From Fonsecaea monophora (Eukaryota; Ascomycota; Eurotiomycetes; Chaetothyriales; Herpotrichiellaceae): 64,000 bases of DNA. Position 1 is the first letter of the stretch, and each line of letters starts with the position of its first letter. This document shows positions 11,224-21,610 of the stretch, in pieces. A program made the translations under genes and the position numbers. The DNA is taken from contig NW_019173969.1 in assembly GCF_001642475.1 (NCBI RefSeq), positions 186,001-250,000 of the forward strand. The letters are read 5' to 3'. The notes beneath the pieces are model-generated. The model had not been told where the DNA came from and made no database searches. It saw only the letters and a program-made list of their open reading frames with translations.

Positions 11224-13286
11224 TCATTATTTCAGTTCTTTTCTTGTTTTGGTAGTTGTTGGTTAGGTGCTGAGAGTAAGTAGGCACACAAGGGCTTTTT
11301 TTTTTCATGGCGTATCCTGTCCACATGCACAGTAATACTTGTACATGTACGTGGACAAGTAGGAGGTAAGAGCGAGAAGCTTTAGGCCATGATCTGATCG
11401 AATGAGGTGTTAAGCACAGAGAGCACGGTCAGACCACCTACCGCCTTCCGACTTACAAGTACCACCACTATCACCACTACCGCCATCCCCTCTTCTGAGG
11501 TTGTCCTTCTCCGCATCCGCACACTGGGCAGAAGTCGCTTTGTCCTTGTCCATGTCCTTGTCCTTCTTGGCAATTTGAGGCGCAGGAGTCTTTTCCTCGG
11601 AAGACCAGTGTTCCGCCGCTGGTACCAGCTGGCACCAACTGGTATCGACTGGCTGGGCTATCAATAATGCGATGCCATTATTCGCTGCAGCTGCCCAACC
11701 CAACCTAACCCAAGTGGGAGTGGAGGGAAAGTGCGAAGTATTTTCTATTTCGAGTTATCCGAACTTTACTGTATCCCGCAGCAATGAAGGATGAGACAAT
11801 TAATACTAAAGTACGAAGTACTTTGTACAAGAAGGGGGCATCCAAAAAGGGAAAGGAGAACACCAAAAAAAGGCTAAAATACCTGGATGGAAAGTCCCAT
11901 ATCACAATGGATTGGAAAAGAGAAGGAAGGAGAAAGTAAAACAGAGGGGGAGGAAGAGGGACCCCGATCGACTATCAACTGCCGACTCAGCTGACCGGAT
12001 CTGGACCAAGCAACTCAATCGCTTTCTCACTCACTCATTTAGAATATTACTATTACTTGTGCTTGTACAAGTAGGCAATATGCTGTGTACAAGTACTTGA
12101 CAGGTATGTGGCATGGGCTTGAATCCGAGTGGATCCGTTGACGTTGTTGTATTGACATCCACCTTTTCTTGTCGCCGGATTCATCGAGTCATGAACTCAT
12201 AAAACCCCCCGACTCGTTGAACCGCGTTGAACTTCGATTTGAACTCACCCGCCTCCCCTTCACCTCTCGCACCACGCACTTGATGATGATGATGGCATGA
12301 CGAACGAACATGAGGCACAACAGAGCAGATCCGATCAGCAGCGAGACACGTCCGAACTATTGCGAACTTTGTGCGGAGCTAGCCTGAAGCTACTAGTGCC
12401 CATTTGGACTCTCGAGATGCCCAATGCGGAAGAGCGGAGCAGCGGAGCAGCGAACAAAGAACAGGTGAGTTTGCTAGAAGGAAGAAAATCTCAGCTCCCG
12501 TGCTTCCCGAGCAAGAAAGAAACTTCGATTTCTCCACATTGCATGATCCTCCCGTGCCCTCTTTGGCCCCTCCCTCCCTTCCCCTCCACCCATCTCTCTT
12601 GTATCTTCCTTTTTGGGCTACTTACCTCCCCTCCTCTAAAGTCTGTACTTGTACTACTGATGGCTCTCATGCTTCCCCAGTAGTTTACAAGCACATCCCT
12701 AACCTTGTTCGCCCAGCTTGCTACTCGGCGGAAAAGTCCAGCCGAACAGAAATAGCCCAGAAAAGCAGAGGCTATAGCCATGTAGGTTAACGCGGTTGGC
12801 TCCTCTGCCCTTCCATCCTCCCCTCCCTCCCCTCCCTCCCGTTGATGGGACTTCACTGGTCTTTGCTGGGCTACAACCTTCTCGACCCCCCATGTGCCCT
12901 AAAGAGTGGCCCCGAGGAATCATGTTCCCCCAGCTGGCCTGGTGCTGGCTCAACCTAATCTCGAATCTATCACTTCTCGACAACTTGACAAGCCACCCCT
13001 CCTCCCCCGGGGTGGTCCTAGATCAGGGTCCAGACGCTTGGTCGACCTGAGATCATGGTCCATGACACAACTGGGAGGGGGGGAAGTCTTGGGCGCCCAA
13101 AAATCCTCTTTATCAAGAGCGTCGGGCTCGCCGCTCAGGAATAAGAATCCGGTACCTTTTTCCCACCCCAAGTTGTCCCTGCATTGAAAATCATCAACCG
13201 GCTGTAGACTAGTTCTACTCAAACACCACACCACTCCAGAGTCCAGCAGACAACAAACACCAAAACACAGCCCAATCACCCAGGCA
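11224..13286. other. Divergent promoter region between the HET gene and the bHLH gene
   Basis: About 2 kb with no recognised gene. Palindromic GTACAAGTAC/ACTTGTAC motifs recur (near 11329, 11810, 12060, 12088, 12650). Pyrimidine-rich tracts at 12540-12660 and 12810-12850 and purine tracts near 11920 look like leader or promoter sequence. A possible 5' UTR intron donor (GTGAGT) lies near 12466, without a testable reading frame. Confidence 0.5.
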
Positions 13287-14180
13287 ATGGCTTACTATCC
13301 AGACCCCCTGTTCCTGGAACCGGGGTCACAGCAATTCCAGGATGAGACATACTTCACCAACTTTCAATCAGACAGCGAGGAACATGATCTTGTCGCAAAG
13401 AACCTCCAAGCATGGCCGATGCCTATGGAGACTCAGCCCATGCAGCCCAAAGCATACGCCATGCAGTCGTATTCAAATGTGCCATATCTCAGCCCGTGCC
13501 TCGAGCCATTTGACCCGGCCGCCGTGCACACCGTCGGCCCCGCCCAGCTGCAATTAAACAGTGGCAATGACTTTTCCATGGATTACCAGCAGACTTGTCA
13601 GTTACCCGAAGAAGAGTTTGCCGCCTCGAGTGTCAAGGAAGAGTGCAGCAGCGACGTGTCGCCCTTGTCGTCACCCAGCCTGGTAGACTCCAAGACATGC
13701 AGCGCCAAAAAGCCTCCTATGCGCGGTCGCGCCGCGCCAGCGCCTTCAGCGTCTCCCTCGCCGAAGAAAGGGAGACCTCGGAAGAAGCGTAACCCGTCCA
13801 GCTCGTCCAGTGAGGATGAGTCGGCCATTCTCAAGGCCAAGTTTGCCCATTCCGTCATCGAGCGGCGCTACCGTGACAATCTCAATGGCAAGATGATGCA
13901 GCTCCACCGCGTGCTCCTGGCCGCTGAGACTAGTCCAACGTCTCCCGCCGCGCACTTTAACGCCTCCCTCACCGCTGCCACGCCCTCGGGCAGGGTCCGC
14001 AAGTCCGACATCATGTCGCGGGCGATCAACTACATCCACCAGTCCGAGGTCGAGATCCGACATTTGGATGACGAGATCAAGCGCCTGCAGGACCAGGTCG
14101 GCATTTTTCAGAAGCTCGTCAATTGCGACGACATGTCGCGGCTCAAGGACCTGGTGCAACTCGGCGGCCAACAGCCATGA
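13287..14180 (+). CDS. bHLH transcription factor with SREBP-like basic region
   Basis: Single-exon gene, 297 residues. Residues 1-140 are acidic and Gln/Pro/Ser rich and may be an activation region. A basic Ser/Pro stretch with an AT-hook-like KKGRPRKKR (160-168) precedes the bHLH domain. The basic region and helix 1 are HSVIERRYRDNLNGKMMQLH (188-207); Tyr in ERRYR is the residue that marks SREBP-type bHLH proteins, which bind E-box and sterol-type sites. A long loop (211-238) leads to helix 2 (KSDIMSRAINYIHQSEVEIR, 239-258), which runs into a leucine/hydrophobic heptad region to about 278. No membrane segments follow, so it is not a membrane-bound SREBP. Many Pezizomycotina have short soluble bHLH regulators of this kind; the target pathway cannot be told from sequence. 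Confidence 0.88.
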   Translation: MAYYPDPLFLEPGSQQFQDETYFTNFQSDSEEHDLVAKNLQAWPMPMETQPMQPKAYAMQSYSNVPYLSPCLEPFDPAAVHTVGPAQLQLNSGNDFSMDYQQTCQLPEEEFAASSVKEECSSDVSPLSSPSLVDSKTCSAKKPPMRGRAAPAPSASPSPKKGRPRKKRNPSSSSSEDESAILKAKFAHSVIERRYRDNLNGKMMQLHRVLLAAETSPTSPAAHFNASLTAATPSGRVRKSDIMSRAINYIHQSEVEIRHLDDEIKRLQDQVGIFQKLVNCDDMSRLKDLVQLGGQQP

Positions 14181-15975
14181 CCAGTCACAGTCAGTGCTTT
14201 GCTCTTTTCTCGTCTCGTCCTGTTCCACATCTCTGTCTCTCTGTCTCGCAAAGTTCATTCCCCGTCTTGTATGGCTGGCTTTTGTGGAGAGAGACGTCGA
14301 GTCTACTCCGTCTCTTGTATGTATGAAAGGTGGACGGCCTTTTGAAGGTTGGCGTTTGGTTATCGTCAATATCTCTCGGATCTATCGAAAATGGATGGGT
14401 GGGCTGGGGGTGGTGTGTTTGCCGTGGGCGAAGAAATCAAGTTCACCTTTGTTTGATCTGATCTGAACCTGACCCAGGTTCAGGCGTGTCCTTTCTCCGG
14501 TGTTTTGGTCTGTGTTGTTTGTTGTTTGACACCCGGTGTACTTGGTTTTGGAGGCTATCAGGGAAGGTATGGCAAGGGGTAAAAAAATGGAAAATCGTCT
14601 GGGTCCGGATCAGGCTGGGTTGGGAACTGGTTTCTCACCCGCCATGTTCGCCGGCTGGGTTGCTAAGGGGGACAGGGAGGCGCACGGTCACGGTCATGGT
14701 CAGGTCATTATGTGTATATGCCTATTAGGGTACACCCACACACGCACGCACACAGGAGATCATGATGGATCACGAGTGATCATGCATCATAATGACAGGG
14801 TAATAATGATTGACGATGGCCTGGAGCCTCGAGCCTGGAGCCAGGAGCCAGGGAGCGCCTCTTTTAGGAGAGCCAAGTTTGTGAGAACAGTGTGACAACC
14901 CAAAAAATCAATGTAACATGTATATGAACATGAACAAAGGTCCAAGAAGGGATCCAAGTTGATGTGTCGATGCTCAATACTCAGTACTCAACACTCAATA
15001 TCCAACAACTGATCCAACAACACCAAATCCCGCATCATTTCGACGCTGACTATATTACTTTGTTGCGCTGTAGTGCACAAATCCCATGTACGTCACATAA
15101 AAATAAATATACGTAACGCACATAATATGCATACATACATACATACATACATACATACATACATGACTTGTGCATGATTCCAACAAGTGGTGGTCAGCGA
15201 AAATCACGCGTCATTCACACCGAGTCCCCTGGTTCCATGTGCTTTATCCTTTGTGCTTGTTCTCTCCTTGTCCTCGTATATTATATATTATGTATTACAT
15301 ACTTGTGTATTTGTGTATTTGAATACTTGGATACTTGGATAGTACTTGCAGGTACACACATACTACGAGTAGGTAGGAAGGTAGGAAGAAGGTAGGTAGG
15401 TGCTACGTATACCTAGGGTAGAATAGTTGCCGCCTCCAAAGCTCAAGTTGACTACACTGGCCACACACACACGCGCGCTCTCTCCTCTTCTCCTATTCTC
15501 CGTAAAGTCCTAGTGTCTGTCTGAAAGTCACTCCAGCGCCTGGTTGCATGACGCCTGGGCTTGTCGCCCCTGTCCGTCAGCGACGAAGAGCTCTCAGCTC
15601 CTTGTATTCATGCGTAGCCAAGCTTAGCTAGCTAGCTAGCTACATATCTCCGGGCCCGATACGTTCGTAAAACAGCTTGGGTATCTCTGATATCATATGC
15701 CATGTGCCATGGCTGCTAATCGCAGCACCGGATCATATACGACAGACACCTCCCAGGTGTCCTGTTTGCCTTGGACTGTTTTGTAGTCCTAGCGACGTGA
15801 GTCCCTGTCCGGCATCGACCCTTGTCCGCCAAGTCTCTGAGATTGGGAAAACGCCCAGATCAGCGCAAGGGGTGAGGGTTGTCTCCAATAATGAGACGCC
15901 TTTCTCTCCTCTCAGCGAGAAGAAGTCGGATTGGTCACTCTCCCTAAATTCTGCGGGAAACTGGTTCACGGACAA
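14181..15975. other. Convergent intergenic region between bHLH and acidic-protein genes
   Basis: About 1.8 kb of 3' flanking sequence for both neighbours with no supported gene. It holds an imperfect GGTCAT/GGTCAC run near 14687-14707, a tetranucleotide microsatellite at 15130 and imperfect TACTTGGA units near 15320-15340. Confidence 0.5.
15130..15164. repeat. (CATA)n microsatellite
   Basis: Nearly nine perfect tetranucleotide units in the gene-free stretch downstream of the bHLH gene. It is a likely polymorphic marker without coding role. Confidence 0.95.
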
Positions 15976-16749
15976 TCACGACGCCACGAGGGCAACACCA
16001 TGGATTATTGCCGGTGAGGGCGTGCCAGGCCGGGCCAGTGGTGGGAAACACCGTGCCCACCCGTCAAAATCAGGTGGTGGCGATTGCGGCTGCGGCTGCG
16101 GCGACGTCGACGGTACTTTGTGCCTCCAGATCGGATCCATGTCCACGTCGCCCATCTTCTCCCTCAGGATTTCGCGACGACGGGCAAGTTCGTCTTCGCC
16201 ATGATCGTCACCCTCGTTCTCCTCGTCAAAGCTCGACACGCTCCCAAACTCGGTTTCGTCGTCGCTGCTCCAGTTAATGTCGTCCTCGCCAACGCTGGAA
16301 ACCTCTTCGTCGTCGGAAAACGGGTTCCTCTCGCCTTCGGCGGTGGCTGCGGCGGCGTCGATTTCAATCGTCCTGACGATCACCGAGTCGGTTGGTGGTG
16401 ACACTGATCCTCCTTCCGACGGAGGAGAGGATCCCCTCGAAGTATGCCTCAACAGCTCTGAAAACTCGTCGACGACTTCTCCGGGCGGGTCTTTTTCGGG
16501 CCCAAAGATGGCGTCCGCCACCTGGTCACAACAAGCATCAGCGTCTGGCGTGGGGGCAAAGGCGTCGCTGCTGTCAGTGGGTGTGTCGCTCACGTCGTGT
16601 GATTCCATGTACTCGGCCGCTCTCTGATAGACGGAAAGGTGGCCGACCATTCTGGTGAGCATGGGCTCCATGTGCTCTGACTCCTGTTGCAGCTTCCACT
16701 GGGCCATCCAGAGGAGCTTGTAAGCCGTCTCGTCCATGAGTAGGGCCAT
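15976..16749 (-). CDS. Acidic protein of unknown function
   Basis: Open frame of 257 residues from an ATG at 16749. I do not recognise a family. The first 50 residues look folded and helical (AYKLLWMAQWKLQQESEHME, then MLTRMVGHLSVYQRAAEYME). The remainder is strongly acidic and Ser/Asp/Glu rich (about 120-210) with possible casein-kinase-2 type sites, ending in a Pro-rich tail. Such composition fits an intrinsically disordered nuclear or cytosolic protein. The frame is longer than its surroundings would give by chance, but the GC-rich acidic repeats also open frames on the opposite strand (16084-16627), so coding status rests on the N-terminal composition. An intron near the C terminus cannot be excluded. 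Confidence 0.6.
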   Translation of the reverse strand: MALLMDETAYKLLWMAQWKLQQESEHMEPMLTRMVGHLSVYQRAAEYMESHDVSDTPTDSSDAFAPTPDADACCDQVADAIFGPEKDPPGEVVDEFSELLRHTSRGSSPPSEGGSVSPPTDSVIVRTIEIDAAAATAEGERNPFSDDEEVSSVGEDDINWSSDDETEFGSVSSFDEENEGDDHGEDELARRREILREKMGDVDMDPIWRHKVPSTSPQPQPQSPPPDFDGWARCFPPLARPGTPSPAIIHGVALVAS

Positions 16750-18775
16750 TTGTGGTGAGGGTTAAGTGAAATGATGATGAGATTGAAGTTGTTATTGGTT
16801 GGGGGGGTTACCAAAATCTCAAAAAGGTAGATGTGGCGCTTGCTGGTCTTGTATGGATTTGATACTCGTTGATCTCGTAAGAAAGAGGTAAGGGTTCTTA
16901 CAGGATTCAATAATGGATAAGTTTTGATGAGGTGTGGTGTTTTTCGTATAGATGGTTGCTCGTGGGAACTTGGTTATGTCTTTCATTGACTTGTCATGGA
17001 ATTGCGTCCTCTCTCTTTTCTCTCCATGTAAGCAGGCACTCCCCAAGAAGAGGCCACGAGGCGTAGAAGTATTGCGCATTGTCCCCATAATACTCGACCT
17101 GTCAGTGGTCGGTCGGTTCGGGCGCAGTCCAAGTCAGTGTGTCGTGTTCAACAATCGTATGACAAACTTTCGAGTTTTTTGGTTTTGGGGGGGCTTCTAG
17201 TCAATTCCGAGGCACATGAAACCACATTAAGACGCGCGGCGAGGCAGTAAGGCAGCGAAGGGCGGGCACATGCGGCTGTGTGCTTTGGTTCGGCCATTCG
17301 GGCGCGGGTCGGACCTGGGCACCGAATTGGCGACAGGGTTACGGAGGAGGAGGGATGACACACAAGGTTCATCCCTTCATGGTATAGAGGACTCGGCCCG
17401 TGGGTGGATACGAGATTACGGACGAGTGAGGTACTTGGACATGGTTGTACCTAGCGAGTAGGATGTAGCGAGAAGCGAGTAGCGAGGATGGACAAGTACA
17501 AGTCGAGAGACAGAATTGAATATTCAGAGAGAGAATTAGTCCCCAAATGATGAAAACAAGAAAAATAGTCACGCAACTCCGAAAACCCGAAACCCAAGCA
17601 AAGCGGACATGTCCAGCCCCGGCCTTCGCTCGCTCTTAGTCGTGGTTTCGTAGATGCCATTCCTTTTTCAGCATTGCCATGGGATCATTTTCCTGTAGTT
17701 AGTCCACTGTACTTGCAGTAGTACTAAAAGAAACCCTCAGTCCACGTCCAACTTGGTACTTGTCACTCGCAGTCTCCGAGATCTAATGACATATGACATA
17801 GTTTATCCTCGTACTTTGTGTCCTTTGTAAACTTTTTGGGGATCTCGGGACTCTCGTTGACATCAAAGTATTATCAGCTGAGAAGGAGAATGAACGAATA
17901 GGTTTGCTATTGCGCACAACTAGCTCAACCTTGGTTCCTTGAGCCATATTTACTCCATTTCCTTGTTACTTGGTAAAGCATCTTCTTTCGAGTCTCATTT
18001 CACATGTCACGTACCTTGGGACTTAGATATCCGGATCATCCTCTTTCTCATTCGACCTTTGAAAAAAACCTCCCGGGGTGAGTGCCGATCGGACATCCCA
18101 CGTTGCTCTCCACGGTATGCTTTGTATACTGCCACCTTGCGTAGTCATCAGACGGCAATCTCATGAATGATACACATCTTGGCACATAATCTACTTGCGA
18201 CTTGTGAGAGATCACGTTAGGTGAGAAAGAGTTCCTCGCAGGTCCTATCTGTGCTGTGATACACCTGCAAGTATCGACAACTTGTAGAGTGACTACCTCC
18301 TTACTTGCACTGTCCCTGTACACAAAGTACCCGTACATCCCACGACACGAGGTCATCAGCTCCAGATGAATCACGTCAAAGGTAAAAACTTGGATTTCTC
18401 GACCTCTCTTTCGTTGTACTGGCTGATCACTTTGCTTCAGGAAGAATAGGTGTCAAGAGCACAAAGATTATCATTATTCCTCGACTTTTAGAGGCTGTCC
18501 ATGTATATAGGCACCATCACTGAACTGTTCAAAGGGGTATCATCGCGCTGGTCAATCTCGTGCAAAAATCCACTCCATTATTTCGTATACAAACTCCTCT
18601 TCCGGGTGTGATGTGAGTAATAACACGCCATCATACCCATCATTAAACCACAGGAAATAGCGTCACAAAGGTGTGATTCAACTAAGGCCTTCCGTAATCG
18701 GTGACAACGAGTGTGTTTGGCCGCAATTGAGAGTATACTCTCACGTTTGATCTGGCCGACGCTTTTAGGGCTGGG
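16750..18775. other. Intergenic region without a recognised gene
   Basis: About 2 kb between two minus-strand genes. Short frames at 17148-17660 and 18048-18374 have no domain-like content. GTACAAGT/AGTACT-type motifs occur near 17494 and 17712. Confidence 0.5.
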
Positions 18776-19455
18776 CTAGACTTGGGTTTCAGCGGTGCTG
18801 CTGGTCCCGCTCGCTTTCCTGTGCACCATGTGCATGTGATGCTCAGTCGTGCTGGATGTTGTCATCACCGCAAAGATGGTGCTGACCAGGAAGAAAAAGC
18901 CGGCAATGAAGGTGAAGGCTTCGGTCGTCTTCCAACAGGCCTTGTATCCCTCGCCGATCAATTCTTCCCATCCGACCCAGTTTTCATTGCAATCCCACTC
19001 AATCAAGGCTCCAAATGCGGAGAAGAAGGCCAAGCTGAGGAGGCAGTTGATCACCGCGGCGCAGACGGGGTACCAGTTGTAGGTCCAGATAAGAATGCTT
19101 CCGTACATGATGGCAATGCCAGCAAAGATCTCGGTGAAACATAGACGTGCGCCAGGGTATTTTTCAGTGTCCTGCCAATGGGCGAGGAACCAGCTGACGA
19201 TACCCAGGATGATCTACAGAGACAACGTCAAATGCATTAGCAAGTGGTCTCGTCGACCCAGTCACCTCCTCAACCAACTCCTGGGAATGGAAGCTGGTAA
19301 AAGGGGAGAAACTGAAGAAAACCACAATCGCACCAACGCTGTCAGACACCTGGGAGGTTACTTACCCCACCAAACAAGGCCTCAGCCTGGTACAAGAACC
19401 GCGAGACGTTGCGGATGACGACCTCGTTGGGTTTCGATATCTTCTCAAACCTCAT
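18776..19455 (-). CDS. Four-helix MARVEL-like membrane protein, two exons
   Basis: Reconstructed as complement(join(18776..19213,19366..19455)), 175 residues. The first exon encodes 30 residues (MRFEKISKPNEVVIRNVSRF then LYQAEALFGG) and ends in phase 0 at a GTAAGT donor; the 152 bp intron ends in TGTAG. Four hydrophobic segments follow: about 24-42, 56-73, 77-101 and 127-150, with both termini predicted on the same side. A loop with Trp and two Cys (WDCNENWVGW, KACW) separates helices 3 and 4, and the C terminus is His/Ser/Thr rich. This layout matches fungal MARVEL-domain proteins, which sit in membranes and affect vesicle traffic or plasma-membrane organisation in better-studied members. 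No specific function can be assigned. Confidence 0.82.
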
Positions 19456-20314
19456 CTTGCTGGTCAACTAACACTTAGATGGTGTTGTCGGATGCGTATG
19501 AGATAGCTTGTTCTTTGGTTTTGACAAAACAGACAATTCTGCTGTCGATTCGAGCTGTTGGTCATGGAGGCGACAAAGTGGGTTCGAGCTTCTCGCATGG
19601 TTTATATAACTGTCATCACATCATGTCGACCATATGCTGTCAAAGCAAAAGATTGGAAGCCACATGAACACCAACCGCGACAGCCCTATCACACCATAGT
19701 AGTGAGAAGATAATGGTGCGACCATAGCTCCTTCGCGAATAGGAGTCCCTAAATGTCCAATAGCTGCACTCATTGTCGATGTACTTGTTCAAGTACAAGA
19801 AATGGCGGCGCTTGATTCAGAACGTGAGAATCACTCGCACAGAATGCCGTGCCTGCGAAATGCGTGAAGCCGTCGACTAGAAGATGCGGCCAAGGCAAGA
19901 GTATTGTCATCAGGTGAGGTGCATTTCTCTGCTGGGATAGAGGTGGGTGGTAGGGTGGCGGGTCGCGGGCTTTTTCCGGCGTTTGGGTCTTGGACAGCGT
20001 CAATCATCTCATGATTGCCCAAAGCTTGTCGATGCGGGACCGCCCTGGGACATGTGCAGAGGTCCATTGGCTCCAACAGGTACCTTGCTTCACGACGGCG
20101 CAGGATGGCGCAAAAGGATAACTTTATCGACAATGATGAGATCCAGGCATCCCCATCTGATCAGATCTTTAAAACGTCGTAACATGGTCCCTGGGGAGTT
20201 TAGTGGTCGCCCTGCAGGAAATCCGTCGACCACAGCATATCCAAGAGAATATCGTTCGTTTCAGCGCAGCTATCGACAGACATCATTGACAGGACAACCA
20301 TTGTCTCGTTCTCC
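19456..20314. promoter_or_regulatory. Divergent promoter between the MARVEL-like and Zn2Cys6 genes
   Basis: About 860 bp lying between two divergent start codons. It holds a GTACTTGTTCAAGTAC inverted repeat at about 19780-19795 and no gene that I can support; the long plus-strand frame at 19947-20651 is the wrong frame over the Zn2Cys6 gene. Confidence 0.5.
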
Positions 20315-21286
20315 ATGCTGCCACAGAGCCAGTACTCCATCTCACTCGCGCCCGCCCCCGCTGCTGGGCGGCGCAATGGCGAATTCAGTGTCGGCGGCGA
20401 TATCTCCTATGCCACGAGGAAGAAGAAGATCCCGCGCACCAATCGTGCTTGTGATCTTTGCAGGATCAAAAAAGCCAAGGTTCGTCCATCTTTCCACACA
20501 CCTGGAAAGAAAACGTCTGATCAGCGATTGCAACAATAGTGCGATGGAGACACACCGTGCAAAAGCTGCACGCGAAGGGGAACCTCGTGTACATATACCC
20601 ATGTACGGAGAAATTCCCGGCCATACACGGTATTGGCGTAAGTTGACATAACCACACTCGATTAACCCTGTCACTGACCGGTGTCAAGGTATGCCGAAAT
20701 GCTTGGGCGACAGCAAGCCACTCTTATCGAGGCCGTCCATATCCTTCATCACCGTCTCAGAACAGGGGAGGCAACGGACGATCTTGGCGCTCAGTTCATG
20801 AAAGAGGACTCGAGTGTCAATGATATTCTGCATCATCTAGGGCTGACCCCTCTCGAGGTTTATGAGGCCGACCCCGAACACGGCGAAACCGGTCCACAGT
20901 CGACGGTTTCACCGGTCAGCTCCCCTACAACCACTCCTGCCAGTGCCGAGGACAGAATCACACAGTCTCAGCTGGAATGGGGGGACTACCAGGTCCCCTT
21001 GGAAAATCCAGACAAAGCGGCTTTTGTTGAGACACCTGCTATGCAGCCGCAAGACCAGCCTTTCAGTGGTGTTGAGCCCCTGACCACGGATGATCCTTTC
21101 CACTATGATTTGTGGGGAAATGACAGCGGGCTGGAGGCACAGAGCTTCCTTGTTCCCTCGCCATCACCGCAGGACGCTTTTTCAGATGCACAGTCTGATT
21201 GGAATTTTTCAGAGTCGTGCCCTCTTTCCTACCTTGCGCCTGCCGGGAAGTCAGGGCATCACCAGAACGTTAGACTTGTATTTTAG
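20315..21286 (+). CDS. Zn2Cys6 transcription factor, three exons
   Basis: Reconstructed as join(20315..20479,20540..20637,20689..21286), 286 residues. The zinc cluster is complete only after splicing: ACDLCRIKKAK from exon 1 joins CDGDTPCKSCTRRGTSC from exon 2, giving cysteines 46, 49, 56, 62, 65 and 72 in C-x2-C-x6-C-x5-C-x2-C-x6-C spacing. An intron immediately before the third cysteine is a common position in this class. Intron 2 (20638-20688) is phase 2. A basic linker and short helix (YAEMLGRQQATLIEAVHIL) follow, likely for dimerisation, then an acidic Ser/Thr/Pro-rich tail that may activate transcription. There is no fungal-specific MHR domain, so the protein is short for its class. The regulated genes are unknown; the divergent MARVEL-like neighbour is one candidate by position only. 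Confidence 0.88.
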
Positions 21287-21610
21287 TTGCCATCACTGCT
21301 GCAAATCACAACTTCACTTCTAGCTGGAAGTAGGGTAGGTGTCTGACAGGGCGTTGTGCTGGGTCCGGGGATAATTGAACTGATAGACTGGCTGACTGGA
21401 TGACTGGCAAATGGCTTTTTGTTCTTTTATCCGCGATGGAGTCGAAGGGGGCGTTAAAGCGGCAATAATTGCCAAGGCTGCGAACTGCGCTGCAAACTGC
21501 GCCTGTAACTCCGCAGCCTCATTGAACGCGGTCCAAATCCATTTTTTGTGAGACGCGACTTCTAGCATTTCCAGTATTTGTATCTTGGTAGCTCCCGACC
21601 GACAGCCATA
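21287..21610. other. Short intergenic spacer before NIC96
   Basis: 324 bp between two plus-strand genes; serves as 3' flank of the Zn2Cys6 gene and promoter of NIC96. No clear element recognised. Confidence 0.4.

Noticed and set aside
19947..20651. 234-codon frame over the Zn2Cys6 promoter and first exons
   Set aside because: It reads across two introns in the wrong frame, whereas the spliced frame gives a perfect zinc cluster.
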